A DNA stretch of 64,000 nucleotides from Prochlorococcus sp. AG-347-J20 (GTDB lineage Bacteria > Cyanobacteriota > Cyanobacteriia > PCC-6307 > Cyanobiaceae), in contig QCBW01000005.1 of the NCBI GenBank assembly GCA_003281485.1, forward strand, positions 1 through 64,000. Direction: 5' to 3'. Positions 1 through 10,524 of this stretch are shown piece by piece. Below the pieces are notes generated by a model. The model did not search any database and was not told the origin of the DNA. It was given only the letters and a program-made list of their open reading frames with translations. Numbering within the stretch: the stretch's first letter is position 1; each line of letters starts with the position of its first letter. Both the position numbers and the translations under genes were made by a program.

Positions 1-1136
1 CGCATACCTTGTTCAATAGCTACTGGACATATTAATTCTCCAGTCATCTTAATTCTATCTCCAGGCATAACCATTTCAACATTTGAGCCATCATCAGAGG
101 TAAATGCTGTAATTTGACCTGTAACATCAGTTGTTCTGATATAAAACTGAGGTCTATATCCTGCGAAGAATGGTGTATGTCTACCACCCTCTTCTTTTTT
201 GAGAACATAAACTTCACCTTCAAACTGAGTATGAGGAGTAATAGATCCTTTCTTAACAAGTACCATTCCTCTCTCAATATCTTCCTTCTGAACACCACGT
301 AATAATAAACCAACGTTATCGCCAGCCATACCTTCATCAAGAAGTTTACGGAACATTTCAACTCCAGTAACAGTTGTTAATCTTGTATCTCTAATTCCAA
401 CAATCTCAACTTCTTCTCCAACCTTAACTTTACCTCTCTCAATTCTTCCTGTAGCTACAGTTCCTCTACCAGTAATAGAGAAAACATCTTCAACCGCCAT
501 CAAGAATGGTTTGTCAACTTCTCTTTCTGGTTCAGGAATGCTAGCATCAACTGCTTTCATTAATTCCTCAATTTTTGATTCCCAAGTAGCATCCCCTTCA
601 AGAGCTTTTAAACCGGAAACTTGAATTATGGGAATATCATCACCGGGGAAGTCATAACTATCTAAAAGTTCTCTGATTTCCATTTCGACAAGTTCAATAA
701 TTTCTTCATCATCGACCATATCGCACTTATTGAGAGCCACTACAAGAGCAGGAACTCCGACCTGTTTTGCTAAGAGAATATGCTCTTTTGTTTGAGCCAT
801 GGGGCCATCTGTAGCTGCACAAACCAATATAGCGCCGTCCATCTGGGCAGCCCCTGTAATCATGTTCTTAACATAGTCAGCATGTCCTGGGCAATCCACA
901 TGAGCATAATGTCTGCCTTCAGTTTCATATTCGACGTGAGCTGTGTTAATGGTAATGCCACGCTCTCTTTCTTCAGGAGCACCATCAATGTCTCCATAGT
1001 CTTGAGCTTGAGCTTGACCTTTTTTAGCTAATACGTTTGTAATAGCAGCAGTTAGTGTTGTTTTTCCATGATCAACATGGCCAATTGTACCTATGTTGAC
1101 GTGTGGTTTGTTTCTTTCGAACTTCTCGCGAGCCAT
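1..1136 (-). CDS. tuf: Elongation factor Tu, 3' end cut off by the window edge
   Basis: EF-Tu carries aminoacyl-tRNA to the ribosomal A site as a GTP complex. Reading the minus strand from ATG at 1136 gives an open frame of 378 codons to the window edge. It begins [19 protein letters not shown] and has the P-loop GHVDHGKT at residues 19-26, then DCPGHADY and NKCD G motifs. The usual length is about 399 residues, so roughly 20 C-terminal residues lie outside the window. It is the last visible gene of the rpsL-rpsG-fusA-tuf order, 43 nt after fusA. The identification is certain; only the truncation by the window limits it. Confidence 0.97.
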   Translation of the reverse strand, partial: MAREKFERNKPHVNIGTIGHVDHGKTTLTAAITNVLAKKGQAQAQDYGDIDGAPEERERGITINTAHVEYETEGRHYAHVDCPGHADYVKNMITGAAQMDGAILVCAATDGPMAQTKEHILLAKQVGVPALVVALNKCDMVDDEEIIELVEMEIRELLDSYDFPGDDIPIIQVSGLKALEGDATWESKIEELMKAVDASIPEPEREVDKPFLMAVEDVFSITGRGTVATGRIERGKVKVGEEVEIVGIRDTRLTTVTGVEMFRKLLDEGMAGDNVGLLLRGVQKEDIERGMVLVKKGSITPHTQFEGEVYVLKKEEGGRHTPFFAGYRPQFYIRTTDVTGQITAFTSDDGSNVEMVMPGDRIKMTGELICPVAIEQGM

Positions 1137-1179
1137 TTTGAATTAAAGAATCGAGGGTTTAAGGGTTTTAGTTTAGAGA

Positions 1180-3255
1180 TCAGGAGTTGCCCTGATTCTT
1201 GGAAATGATAGCTTCAGCAACATTACGAGGCACTTCCTCATAATTTGCGAACTCCATTGAGAATATACCCCGACCTTGAGTCATTGATCGGAGTTGAGTG
1301 GCATAACCGAACATTTCGGCTAGGGGCACTTTGGCCTGTACCTTGGACAATCCATCATCGACAGATTGTCCTTCTACTTGACCTCTTCTAGAAGAGAGAT
1401 CACCAATTACAGATCCAAGAAAGTCGTCGGGACTTTCGACCTCAACTTTCATCATAGGCTCTAAAAGGACAGGATTGCATTTTTTAACCCCATCTTTAAA
1501 AGCCATCGAACCTGCAATTTTGAAGGCCATTTCAGATGAGTCTACATCGTGGAATGAACCATCGACTAGTGTTACTTTTACATCAATGAGTGGATAACCG
1601 GCAAGAACACCAGATTCACAGGTTTCTTTCATTCCATTAGATGCAGGACCAATATACTCTTTTGGAACAGCTCCACCAACAATTTTGTTTACAAATTCGA
1701 AACCTTTACCAACTTCAGCTGGTTCCATTTCAATAATTACATGACCATATTGGCCTTTTCCTCCAGTTTGTCTTGCATATTTACCTTCACCTTTAGAACT
1801 AGACCTAATAGTCTCTCTATATGAGACCTGAGGAGCTCCTATATTTGCTTCAACCTTAAATTCCCTTAACATTCTGTCAACAAGTATTTCTAAGTGCAAC
1901 TCACCCATACCTGCGATGACAGTCTGATTTGTCTCAGGATCTGTACTTACCCTAAAAGTTGGATCTTCTTCAGACAAAGCAGTTAAAGCTTTAGATAATT
2001 TTTCCATATCGCCTTTCGTTTTTGGCTCAACAGCCACCGAGATAACAGGTTCTGGGATAAACAATGTCTCCAAAACTATTGGATCTTCTGTGTTACATAG
2101 AGTGTCACCAGTTGTTGTGTTTTTAAGACCTAATACAGCTCCTAAATCCCCTGCCCTCAATTCATCAACTTCCTCTCTTTCATCAGCCTTAAGAATCACT
2201 AATCTAGAAATTCTCTCTTTAGCATCCTTAGTAGAATTCATTACATAACTCCCTTTTGAAAGAACACCTGAATACATTCTTACAAAAGTTAATTTCCCGT
2301 AGGGATCTGACATTACTTTGAAAGCTAATGCACTGAAAGGAGCATTATCATCTGAAGGTCTAACATCTTCTTTGCCGCTCGGTAGAATACCCTGTATTGG
2401 TTTTACATCAACTGGAGCTGGCAAGTAATCAACTACAGCGTCTAATACAAGTTGGACTCCTTTATTCTTGAAAGCTGAACCGCATAATACTGGAACCAAT
2501 CCATGTTTTAAGACCCCTTCCCTGATTCCTTTTTTAAGTTGTTCTTCAGATAGTTCTCCTGTTTCAAGGAATATTTCTATTAATTCTTCATCATTTTCTG
2601 CAACGCTCTCCATTAATTTAAATCTCCAATCAGCAGCTTCCTCCTCCATTTCAGATGGAACTGGAGCTTCCTCGATATCAGTACCTAAGTCATTTTTGTA
2701 AAGATATGCTTTGTTTGCTACTAAATCAATAATGCCTGTGAGATCACCTTCAGCTCCAATAGGTAGCTGAATAGGAAGTGCATTTGCCTTGAGACGATCT
2801 TTAATTTGTTGATTAACTTTTAAAAAATCTGCACCAGTTCTATCCATCTTATTAACAAAAACCATCCTTGGGACGGAATATCTATCTGCCTGACGCCATA
2901 CTGTTTCAGATTGAGGCTGAACTCCACCAACCGCGCAAAATACAGCTATGACTCCGTCCAAGACTCGCATTGATCTTTCCACTTCAATAGTAAAATCGAC
3001 GTGTCCAGGAGTATCAATAATATTGATTCTGTGATCTTGCCAACTCGTAGATATTGCTGCAGCAGTAATAGTAATTCCTCTTTCACGTTCTTGAGCCATC
3101 CAATCAGTCACGGCAGCACCATCATGTACTTCTCCTATCTTGTGAACGACACCTGAATAAAACAAAATTCTTTCAGTAGTTGTAGTCTTCCCTGCATCAA
3201 TATGAGCGGCTATACCTATGTTCCTTACTCGTTCTAGGGGAAAGTCGCGTGCCAA
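1180..3255 (-). CDS. fusA: Elongation factor G
   Basis: This is the translocation GTPase of the ribosome, 691 residues, full length for bacterial EF-G. The G1 motif AHIDAGKT is at residues 17-24, followed by DTPGHVDF (G3) and NKMD (G4). Domains II-V follow, with a [12 protein letters not shown] domain IV segment. The start is TTG at 3255, because the family N-terminus [15 protein letters not shown] begins there and no ATG lies upstream in frame near it. It sits 97 nt downstream of rpsG and 43 nt before tuf, in a typical str operon. There is no sign of the second, diverged EF-G copy here. Confidence 0.97.
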   Translation of the reverse strand: MARDFPLERVRNIGIAAHIDAGKTTTTERILFYSGVVHKIGEVHDGAAVTDWMAQERERGITITAAAISTSWQDHRINIIDTPGHVDFTIEVERSMRVLDGVIAVFCAVGGVQPQSETVWRQADRYSVPRMVFVNKMDRTGADFLKVNQQIKDRLKANALPIQLPIGAEGDLTGIIDLVANKAYLYKNDLGTDIEEAPVPSEMEEEAADWRFKLMESVAENDEELIEIFLETGELSEEQLKKGIREGVLKHGLVPVLCGSAFKNKGVQLVLDAVVDYLPAPVDVKPIQGILPSGKEDVRPSDDNAPFSALAFKVMSDPYGKLTFVRMYSGVLSKGSYVMNSTKDAKERISRLVILKADEREEVDELRAGDLGAVLGLKNTTTGDTLCNTEDPIVLETLFIPEPVISVAVEPKTKGDMEKLSKALTALSEEDPTFRVSTDPETNQTVIAGMGELHLEILVDRMLREFKVEANIGAPQVSYRETIRSSSKGEGKYARQTGGKGQYGHVIIEMEPAEVGKGFEFVNKIVGGAVPKEYIGPASNGMKETCESGVLAGYPLIDVKVTLVDGSFHDVDSSEMAFKIAGSMAFKDGVKKCNPVLLEPMMKVEVESPDDFLGSVIGDLSSRRGQVEGQSVDDGLSKVQAKVPLAEMFGYATQLRSMTQGRGIFSMEFANYEEVPRNVAEAIISKNQGNS

Positions 3256-3352
3256 TTTTAAAGCTCCAAATAAAATAATTTTTGATAAGTATAGTTCACC
3301 CTAAAAGCAAACTTTAATAATAATAAACTACTTAAGTACCTTTTTGATGAAA

Positions 3353-3823
3353 TTAATATCTGTAATGTGCAAAAGCCTTGTTAGCTTCAGCCATTTTATG
3401 TGTGTCTTCTCTTTTTTTAACGGCACTACCAGTTTCATTTGCTGCATCCATCAACTCACCAGCAAGCTTTTGGGACATACTTTTGCCATTCCTAGCTCGT
3501 GAAAATGTAACAAGCCATCTTAATGCCATAGCTGTACCCCTCTCTTGGCGTACTTCCATAGGTACCTGATATGTAGCACCTCCAACTCTTCTAGCTCGTA
3601 CCTCAACCAGAGGAGTAGCATTTTTTACAGCTGTTTCAAACAATTCGACTGCATTCCCACCTGTTCTCTCGCTAATTAAGGAAAAAGCATCAGACAATAT
3701 TCTTTGGGCTGTGGATTTTTTACCATGTTTCATCAATCGAGAAATCATCATTGAAGCAAGACGACTATTAAATTGAGGATCTGGAAGAACTGGTCTTTTT
3801 ACTGCGGCATTACGACGTGACAT
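3353..3823 (-). CDS. rpsG: 30S ribosomal protein S7
   Basis: S7 nucleates assembly of the 3' domain of 16S rRNA (the 30S head). It has 156 residues, the normal length. It starts [16 protein letters not shown] and contains the conserved [11 protein letters not shown] and RWLV segments. The ATG at 3823 lies 25 nt after the rpsL stop, and the next gene on the same strand is fusA. S7 is the autogenous translational repressor of the str operon in E. coli; whether this holds here cannot be seen from the sequence. Confidence 0.97.
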   Translation of the reverse strand: MSRRNAAVKRPVLPDPQFNSRLASMMISRLMKHGKKSTAQRILSDAFSLISERTGGNAVELFETAVKNATPLVEVRARRVGGATYQVPMEVRQERGTAMALRWLVTFSRARNGKSMSQKLAGELMDAANETGSAVKKREDTHKMAEANKAFAHYRY

Positions 3824-3848
3824 GTTTCTTAAAAGTGATGTTTACAAA

Positions 3849-4223
3849 TTAATCTTTTGGAGCTTTTGCTCCATATTTAGATCTGGATTGACGTCTATCT
3901 TTGACTCCAGCCGTATCTAAAGTTCCTCTTATTATATGATATCTAACTCCAGGTAAATCCTTAACTCTTCCACCCCTAAGAAGCACTACTGAGTGTTCTT
4001 GCAAATTATGACCAATACCAGGGATATATGCCGTTACTTCAAAACCAGAAGTTAATCTAACCCTCGCAACTTTTCTTAAAGCTGAATTAGGTTTTTTAGG
4101 TGTTGATGTATAAACTCTCGTACATACCCCCCTTCTTTCAGGGCAAGCTTTTAGTGCAGGAGATTTAGTTTTCCTAGTCAGACGTTTTCTTTCTGAACCT
4201 ATTAATTGCGAGATGGTAGGCAT
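3849..4223 (-). CDS. rpsL: 30S ribosomal protein S12
   Basis: S12 lies at the decoding centre and affects tRNA selection. It has 124 residues, full length. The sequence keeps [11 protein letters not shown], with the Lys associated with streptomycin response in other bacteria, and [12 protein letters not shown]. This is wild-type-looking sequence at both classical resistance sites. It is the first gene of the str operon, and its promoter must lie in the 190-nt divergent spacer shared with gltB. Confidence 0.97.
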   Translation of the reverse strand: MPTISQLIGSERKRLTRKTKSPALKACPERRGVCTRVYTSTPKKPNSALRKVARVRLTSGFEVTAYIPGIGHNLQEHSVVLLRGGRVKDLPGVRYHIIRGTLDTAGVKDRRQSRSKYGAKAPKD

Positions 4224-4374
4224 CTATTATATTTTGAAAAAATAAACATCTTATCATCATAACCTTTTGAGAGCACCAACTAAAAGTTTTTAATCATTTT
4301 TTTTAAAAAATTTGTGAAATTAAAATTCTTTGATAAATATTCATTATTTTTAGATTTATTTTCAAATTTATTTT

Positions 4375-4380
4375 TATAAT
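4375..4380 (+). promoter_or_regulatory. Candidate -10 box for gltB
   Basis: A perfect TATAAT lies 33 nt upstream of the gltB ATG in the rpsL-gltB divergent spacer (4224-4413). No good -35 hexamer is visible at 16-18 nt, as is common in this AT-rich genome type. I looked for an NtcA-type GTA-N8-TAC palindrome in the spacer and found none. The hexamer match is seen; promoter function is inferred. Confidence 0.4.
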
Positions 4381-4413
4381 AGAGATGAATAATTAAACAT
4401 AATCAAATAATCA

Positions 4414-7400
4414 ATGGGAGAGAGTATCAAAAGAATCGTTGGGGCATATCAAGATAGTTATTCTCCAAATGGAATAATTGGTGAGAAAGATGCGTGTGGT
4501 GTTGGTTTTATAGCAAATATTAAAGGGGTAGAAAGCAACTGGATTCTTAAACAATCCCTGAAAGGACTTAACTGCATGGAGCATAGAGGAGGTTGTGGAG
4601 GGGATAGTGATTCAGGAGATGGCGCAGGCATTTTATGTTCAATTCCATGGGGGTACCTAGAGGAGAAGATGAATCTAGAGAATACACAAAAATTTAACAG
4701 AGGCTTAGGCATGATTTTCATGCCTAACAAAAAAGATAAAATTAAAGAATGTAAATCAATATGCGAAAAGGAAGCTGAAAAGTTAAGAATCAACAAAACA
4801 TGTTGGAGAACAGTACCTGTTAAAAATGAAATCTTAGGTCCTTTGGCTAAAGCAAATGCTCCATTTATAAGTCAGTGGATTTTATTCATAGATAAAAAAG
4901 ATAACAATGATACTGAGAAAATTTTATTTCAGTTAAGGAAAAGAATTGAGAAAAAAGTAAGAGAAAGTTTTAAAAACCATGTTGGGGATTGTGAATTTTA
5001 TTTTGCCTCACTAAGTTCCAAAACAGTTGTATACAAAGGAATGGTACGTTCTGAAATATTATCTGAGTTTTATCAAGATCTTCAAGAAGAGAGTTTTAAA
5101 GTCTCATTTTCTGTTTATCATCGTAGATTTAGCACCAATACACTTCCAAAATGGCCACTAGCTCAGCCCATGAGATTTTTAGGTCATAATGGCGAGATAA
5201 ATACTCTCTTAGGAAATATCAATTGGGCTAAAGCTTCAGAAACACATATAGATAATTTTTGGGGAGAGTTATCTAATGAAATCAAGCCCATTGTAGATGT
5301 GAACAAAAGTGATTCGTCAAATCTTGATGCAACTCTTGAAATTAATATTCGCTCAGGCCAACCAATAACTGATTCATTATTAAAACTTGTTCCTGAAGCA
5401 TTTAGAGATCAACCAGAACTTAAACAAAGAGAAGATATCAAATCTTTTTATGAGTATTCTGCGAGCCTACAAGAAGCTTGGGATGGACCTGCTCTTCTTG
5501 TATTTGCGGATGGAAATTTTGTAGGAGCAACTCTTGATAGAAATGGTCTAAGACCAGCAAGATATTCAATCACTAATGATGGTTTCGTTATAATGGGTTC
5601 CGAAACAGGAGTAGTAGATCTTGAAGAGGAAAGAGTAATAGAAAAAGGTAGATTAGGACCTGGACAAATGTTGGCAGTTGATTTTCATCAGAATAGAATC
5701 CTAAGAAATTGGGAAGTAAAATCTGAAGCCGCACAAAGACATGATTATAAAAATCTGCTCAGTAATAGAACTATAATAATTGAAAATAATGAATGGGTTA
5801 AAGACTGCAAACTAAAAGACCTTGAGCTATTACAACAACAAACTGCGTACGGGTTTTCCTCAGAAGATAATGATCTAATTTTGGATTCAATGGCTTCTTT
5901 AGCTAAAGAGCCTACCTATTGCATGGGCGACGATATCCCATTAGCAGTTCTTTCTTCAAAGCCACACATTTTATATGACTATTTCAAGCAAAGATTTGCA
6001 CAAGTTACAAATCCTCCTATTGATCCCTTAAGAGAAAAACTGGTAATGAGTTTAGAGATGCATCTTGGAGAAAGATGTACACCATTTGAGATTAAAGATC
6101 CTAAACCTTTTATTCATTTACAAAGTCCAATTCTCAATGAGGAAGAACTGGTTTCCATTAAAGAATCAAAAATTAAATCTCAAATAATTTCAAGCTTGTT
6201 TGATATTGAGGAAGGTGTTCAAGGCTTAGAGAACCAATTAAAAGCAATTTGTAAACAAAGTGAGCTGTCTATAAAAGAAGGTTGCTCTTTAATTATTATC
6301 TCTGATAAGGGTATTAATCCTACAAAGGCTTTTATTCCTCCTTTACTTGCTGTTGGAGCAATTCATCATTACCTCCTAAAAAAAGAAATCAGGCTAAAAG
6401 CTTCTCTAATTATTGAAACAGGTCAATGTTGGAGCACACATCACCTAGCTTGTTTGATTGGTTATGGTGCAAGCGCGGTTTGCCCTTGGTTGACTTTTGA
6501 AGCAGGTAGACACTGGTTAAAACATCCAAAAACACAAAAACTCATTGATAGCAAAAAAATAAATCCATTATCAATAATTGATGTTCAAGTAAATATTAAA
6601 AAAGCTCTAGAAGACGGTTTAAGAAAAATTCTTTCGAAAATAGGTATCTCACTTTTATCTAGTTACCATGGTGCACAAATTTTTGAAGCTGTGGGCCTTG
6701 GGTCTGACTTAATAAAAATTGCTTTTGATGGTACAACAAGCCGTATCGCTGGCATAACATTAAAAGAATTAACTAATGAAACACTTTCAATACATACGAA
6801 AGCCTATCCGGAGATTGATTTAAAGAAATTAGAATTTTTAGGATTTGTACAATTTAGAAATAATGGAGAATATCATTCTAATAACCCAGAGATGTCCAAA
6901 GTTTTACATTCAGCGGTAAAACAAGGACCAGGGTACGATCATTTTGAAACTTACAAAAAACTTATTAGTAATAGACCGACAACATCTCTAAGAGATTTAT
7001 TAACAATTAATTCACAAAGAAAAAGTATTCCATTAGAGAAAGTTGAAAGTGTTGAATCAATTTGCAAAAGGTTCTGCACTGGAGGAATGAGTTTGGGTGC
7101 ATTATCGAGAGAAGCTCATGAAGTTTTAGCAGTTGCAATGAATAGAATTGGTGGAAAAAGTAATAGTGGAGAAGGGGGAGAAGATCCAGCTCGTTTTAAT
7201 GTTTTAAACGATATCGATGAAAATACTCAATCAGCGACATTGCCTTTCATTAAAGGTCTAGAGAATGGAGACACCGCATGTTCAGCTATTAAACAAATAG
7301 CATCAGGAAGATTTGGAGTTACACCTGAATATCTAAGAAGTGGTAAACAACTCGAAATTAAAATGGCTCAAGGTGCAAAACCCGGAGAGGGGGGGCAATT

Positions 7401-8985
7401 GCCTGGTCCAAAAGTTGATTCTTACATCGCAAAACTAAGAAATAGTAAACCTGGGGTAGCTTTAATATCTCCTCCCCCGCATCATGATATTTATTCTATT
7501 GAAGATTTAGCTCAACTTATCCATGACTTACACCAAGTTCATCCAAAAGCTAAAGTAAGCGTTAAGCTTGTTTCTGAAATTGGTATAGGCACTATTGCTG
7601 CTGGAGTAAGCAAAGCTAATGCAGATGTAATTCAAATTTCAGGTCATGACGGAGGTACAGGTGCTTCGCCTTTAAGTTCTATTAAACATGCAGGTTTACC
7701 ATGGGAACTAGGTGTTGCTGAGGTTCATAAATCTCTCTTAGAAAACAACTTACGTGAAAGAGTAATCTTGAGAACTGATGGAGGTCTTAAAACAGGTTGG
7801 GATGTAGTTATTGCAGCTTTACTAGGTGCTGAAGAATACGGTTTTGGTTCTGTAGCGATGATTTCTGAAGGATGCATAATGGCTCGGGTTTGTCACACAA
7901 ACAAGTGTCCTGTTGGAGTTGCCACTCAAAAAGAAGAATTAAGAAAAAGATTTAAAGGTATTCCAGAAAATGTTGTCAATTTTTTCTTATATATTGCTGA
8001 AGAAGTAAGACAAATAATGAGTAGTATCGGTGTTTCTAATATGGAAGAACTGATTGGTAATCAAGAATTTCTTTCTGCAAGAAATATCGATCTTCCAAAA
8101 ACTTCTAATATAGATCTTTCTTCTTTAGTAAATAAACATTCAACCACTGATAGATCATGGTTAAAACATTCAAAGACTGCACATAGTAATGGATCTGTAT
8201 TAGAAGACGAGTTTTTATCTGATACTGAATTTATAGATTCAATTAAAAATCACAAAATAATAACCAAAGAACTTGAGATAAAAAATACAGATAGAAGTGT
8301 TTGTGCGAAAATATCAGGCGAAATTGCAGAACTTCACGGCAACACTGGCTTCAATGGTGAACTCAACTTAAATTTCAAAGGATATGCAGGACAAAGCTTT
8401 GGTGCCTTTTTATTGAAGGGAATGAATGTTCAATTAATCGGAGAAGCCAATGATTATGTTTGTAAAGGAATGAATGGAGGAATACTCACAATAATTCCCA
8501 AAAAAATAGATAAAACTTCTTCAGAACAAGTTATTTTAGGAAACACCTGTCTTTATGGAGCAACAGGTGGTAAATTATTTGCATTAGGAAAATCGGGCGA
8601 AAGATTTGCAGTAAGAAATAGTGGAGCTACAGCGGTAACAGAAGGAGCAGGTGATCATTGTTGTGAATACATGACTGGTGGGAAGGTAGTTATTCTGGGT
8701 TCCACAGGAAGGAATATTGGTGCGGGCATGACTGGTGGAATAGCTTTTATAATCGATGAAAATAATGATTTGATTAATAAAGTTAATAATGAAATAGTTA
8801 GCATTCATAAAATAACTACATCAAAACAGGAAGATATCTTATTGGAAATTATTAGAGAATATAAGGCAAAAACGAATAGCTTAAAGGCCGCCAAAATAAT
8901 TGAAAATTGGTCTTATTATAAGGGTACTTTCAAATTAATAGTTCCCCCAAGCGAGGAAGAAATGCTTGGGCTAAAGAAAACGTAA
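4414..8985 (+). CDS. gltB: Ferredoxin-dependent glutamate synthase (GOGAT)
   Basis: The enzyme makes two glutamates from glutamine and 2-oxoglutarate, completing the GS-GOGAT ammonium assimilation cycle. At 1523 residues it is the single-subunit type, which in cyanobacteria draws electrons from ferredoxin (also called glsF). The N-terminal class II glutaminase domain begins with DACGVGF, so Cys28 should become the N-terminal nucleophile after propeptide removal. A central domain and an FMN-binding synthase domain follow. The 3Fe-4S ligands sit in CIMARVCHTNKC near residue 1155, and the C-terminal domain is the GXGXG beta-helix. It is divergent from rpsL and its stop TAA directly abuts the ATG of the next gene, so the two are probably cotranscribed. 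Confidence 0.96.
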   Translation: MGESIKRIVGAYQDSYSPNGIIGEKDACGVGFIANIKGVESNWILKQSLKGLNCMEHRGGCGGDSDSGDGAGILCSIPWGYLEEKMNLENTQKFNRGLGMIFMPNKKDKIKECKSICEKEAEKLRINKTCWRTVPVKNEILGPLAKANAPFISQWILFIDKKDNNDTEKILFQLRKRIEKKVRESFKNHVGDCEFYFASLSSKTVVYKGMVRSEILSEFYQDLQEESFKVSFSVYHRRFSTNTLPKWPLAQPMRFLGHNGEINTLLGNINWAKASETHIDNFWGELSNEIKPIVDVNKSDSSNLDATLEINIRSGQPITDSLLKLVPEAFRDQPELKQREDIKSFYEYSASLQEAWDGPALLVFADGNFVGATLDRNGLRPARYSITNDGFVIMGSETGVVDLEEERVIEKGRLGPGQMLAVDFHQNRILRNWEVKSEAAQRHDYKNLLSNRTIIIENNEWVKDCKLKDLELLQQQTAYGFSSEDNDLILDSMASLAKEPTYCMGDDIPLAVLSSKPHILYDYFKQRFAQVTNPPIDPLREKLVMSLEMHLGERCTPFEIKDPKPFIHLQSPILNEEELVSIKESKIKSQIISSLFDIEEGVQGLENQLKAICKQSELSIKEGCSLIIISDKGINPTKAFIPPLLAVGAIHHYLLKKEIRLKASLIIETGQCWSTHHLACLIGYGASAVCPWLTFEAGRHWLKHPKTQKLIDSKKINPLSIIDVQVNIKKALEDGLRKILSKIGISLLSSYHGAQIFEAVGLGSDLIKIAFDGTTSRIAGITLKELTNETLSIHTKAYPEIDLKKLEFLGFVQFRNNGEYHSNNPEMSKVLHSAVKQGPGYDHFETYKKLISNRPTTSLRDLLTINSQRKSIPLEKVESVESICKRFCTGGMSLGALSREAHEVLAVAMNRIGGKSNSGEGGEDPARFNVLNDIDENTQSATLPFIKGLENGDTACSAIKQIASGRFGVTPEYLRSGKQLEIKMAQGAKPGEGGQLPGPKVDSYIAKLRNSKPGVALISPPPHHDIYSIEDLAQLIHDLHQVHPKAKVSVKLVSEIGIGTIAAGVSKANADVIQISGHDGGTGASPLSSIKHAGLPWELGVAEVHKSLLENNLRERVILRTDGGLKTGWDVVIAALLGAEEYGFGSVAMISEGCIMARVCHTNKCPVGVATQKEELRKRFKGIPENVVNFFLYIAEEVRQIMSSIGVSNMEELIGNQEFLSARNIDLPKTSNIDLSSLVNKHSTTDRSWLKHSKTAHSNGSVLEDEFLSDTEFIDSIKNHKIITKELEIKNTDRSVCAKISGEIAELHGNTGFNGELNLNFKGYAGQSFGAFLLKGMNVQLIGEANDYVCKGMNGGILTIIPKKIDKTSSEQVILGNTCLYGATGGKLFALGKSGERFAVRNSGATAVTEGAGDHCCEYMTGGKVVILGSTGRNIGAGMTGGIAFIIDENNDLINKVNNEIVSIHKITTSKQEDILLEIIREYKAKTNSLKAAKIIENWSYYKGTFKLIVPPSEEEMLGLKKT

Positions 8986-9279
8986 ATGCCTTTCTTTGTA
9001 AAGACTGAAATTATAAAAAAAGAATACTTAATTAATCATTATTTAAAACAAAAAATAATTAACGAACATATTGATTGGATAAGAAAATTAAAAAAGGAGG
9101 GAATTAATATAAAAAGTGGTTTTTTAGTAGATGAGTTAAAGAGGCCAGGTGACGGCGGATTACTCATTATTGAGATGAATAATTATAAAAATGCACTAAA
9201 AATAATTAAGAATGATCCAATGATAAAAAATGATCTAGTTGAATGGAAATTAAATGAGTGGGTAGATTCAAATAAATGA
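8986..9279 (+). CDS. YCII-family protein
   Basis: This is a 97-residue protein of the YCII/DGPF-like alpha-beta barrel family. Its features are an N-terminal beta-rich half, an EHIDWIRKLKKEG segment, a GDGGLLIIEMNN strand, and a C-terminal YKNALKIIKNDPM segment typical of the family. The biochemical role is unknown; relatives are small dimeric possible enzymes or binding proteins. Its ATG follows the gltB stop with no gap (TAAATG), which implies translational coupling with GOGAT. A link to nitrogen metabolism is only suggested by that position. Confidence 0.8.
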   Translation: MPFFVKTEIIKKEYLINHYLKQKIINEHIDWIRKLKKEGINIKSGFLVDELKRPGDGGLLIIEMNNYKNALKIIKNDPMIKNDLVEWKLNEWVDSNK

Positions 9280-9306
9280 AAAAGACTATCTCGGATACTT
9301 TTTCAT
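9276..9306. terminator. Hairpin spanning both stop codons of the convergent YCII gene and lipA
   Basis: The arms ATGAAAAAG (9276-9284) and CTTTTTCAT (9298-9306) are perfectly complementary. Inside them TATC (9287-9290) pairs with GATA (9294-9297) around a TCG loop, with a two-base AC bulge. The A/T runs in the arms give U-rich 3' arms in both directions. The TGA of the upstream gene (9277-9279) and the TAG of lipA (9286-9288) both lie inside the hairpin. A bidirectional terminator is inferred. Confidence 0.5.
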
Positions 9307-10179
9307 AAGTTTTTGTATTTCTTCAGCATGGTAACTGCTACGAGTTAAAGGAGAACTAACTACTTGCATAAAGTCCAAATCTTTTTCCCCGAATACTTTA
9401 TAAAAATTAAATTTTGAGGGACTCACAAATTTTTGAACAGGTAAATGATTAGGGCCAGGAGATAAGTATTGGCCAATAGTAACAATATCAACGAAATTAC
9501 TCTTTAAATCCCTAAGAAGACTTAAGACCTCCTCATCTTTTTCCCCTAAACCAAGCATAAATCCTGACTTTGTATAAACTTTGGGAGAATATTCTCTGGT
9601 CCTTTTAAGCAACTCAAGAGTTCTCTCATATTTACCCTGAGGTCTTACTTTTTTATATAAAGTGGACACAGTCTCAATATTATGATTTAAAACGTTTGGA
9701 TTTGAATCAAGAACTTTTTCAAGAGCTTTCCAGTTACCACAAAGATCAGGTATTAAAAGCTCAATAGTAGTTTCAGGAGATTTTTTTCTTACTTGATAAA
9801 CACATTCAAAGAATTGAGATGCGCCACCATCCTCAAGATCATCTCTATTAACTGATGTGATTACAACATGTTTAAGATTCATCCTATAGACTGCTTCGGC
9901 TAGACGATGTGGTTCTGTTGGATCTAACTCTCTTTTAGATTTATCAAAATCAATATCGCAATATGGACATGCCCTAGTACAGCCAGGGCCCATTATGAGG
10001 AAAGTGGCAGTTCCACTAGAAAAACATTCACCAATATTTGGACAGCTTGCTTCTTGACATACAGTATTGAGATTTAAATCATTTAACAAATTTGCAGTAT
10101 TACCAATTCTCTCAACTTGCGGAGCTTTTACTCTTAGCCAATCAGGCTTTGAAATTAAGCTATTATGATTATTAGTCAA
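9286..10179 (-). CDS. lipA: Lipoyl synthase
   Basis: This radical SAM enzyme inserts two sulfurs into octanoyl-lipoyl domains of 2-oxoacid dehydrogenases and the glycine cleavage H protein. It has 297 residues. The auxiliary-cluster ligands are C41, C46 and C52 (CX4CX5C). The radical SAM cluster CTRACPYC uses C67, C71 and C74. The C-terminal RSSYHAEE segment supplies the serine ligand typical of LipA. The start is TTG at 10179, since no closer ATG fits the family N-terminus. It converges on the YCII gene, with 6 nt between the stop codons. Confidence 0.95.
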   Translation of the reverse strand: MTNNHNSLISKPDWLRVKAPQVERIGNTANLLNDLNLNTVCQEASCPNIGECFSSGTATFLIMGPGCTRACPYCDIDFDKSKRELDPTEPHRLAEAVYRMNLKHVVITSVNRDDLEDGGASQFFECVYQVRKKSPETTIELLIPDLCGNWKALEKVLDSNPNVLNHNIETVSTLYKKVRPQGKYERTLELLKRTREYSPKVYTKSGFMLGLGEKDEEVLSLLRDLKSNFVDIVTIGQYLSPGPNHLPVQKFVSPSKFNFYKVFGEKDLDFMQVVSSPLTRSSYHAEEIQKLMKKYPR

Positions 10180-10524
10180 TTTAATTGTTTCTGGCCTATA
10201 TACTTATTTTACTAAAAACAATTTGAATTAACTATTAATAATTTCAACAATGAAGTCTAATAAATAGAAGTGAAAAATAAATGAATTTAACTAGTCCATC
10301 AATCATTAAAATCATCCTAATTCAATGTAATATTTAACTCAATATCACTGTTTCATCAACTAAAATTAAAATAGTATTTAGAACATAATTTTTAGAACAA
10401 ATATCAAAACATTTCCAAAATTCCCTAATTTGCAAATAAGTAAGATTCTTACTGAAAATTTTTTGTACTAAAAGTGTTTTTTTTCTAATTTATTGATACA
10501 GTAAAATATATATGTAATAAAACA
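10180..10524. other. 345-nt AT-rich spacer
   Basis: This spacer lies between the start of lipA (minus) and the recombinase-like gene (plus). It must hold both promoters. An AT-rich segment (10503-10520, containing TATATATGTAATAA) lies just before the plus-strand TTG start. The longest ATG reading frame I noticed is an 18-codon one from 10281, which resembles no known protein. There is no strong hairpin, tRNA, repeat or riboswitch that I can recognise. Confidence 0.5.

Noticed and set aside
44..361. Open frames on both strands at the left edge
   Set aside because: They lie inside tuf, whose frame is open through the edge and matches EF-Tu throughout.
4224..4413. NtcA site or glutamine riboswitch before gltB
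   Set aside because: No GTA-N8-TAC palindrome and no recognisable glnA-type aptamer sequence are present.
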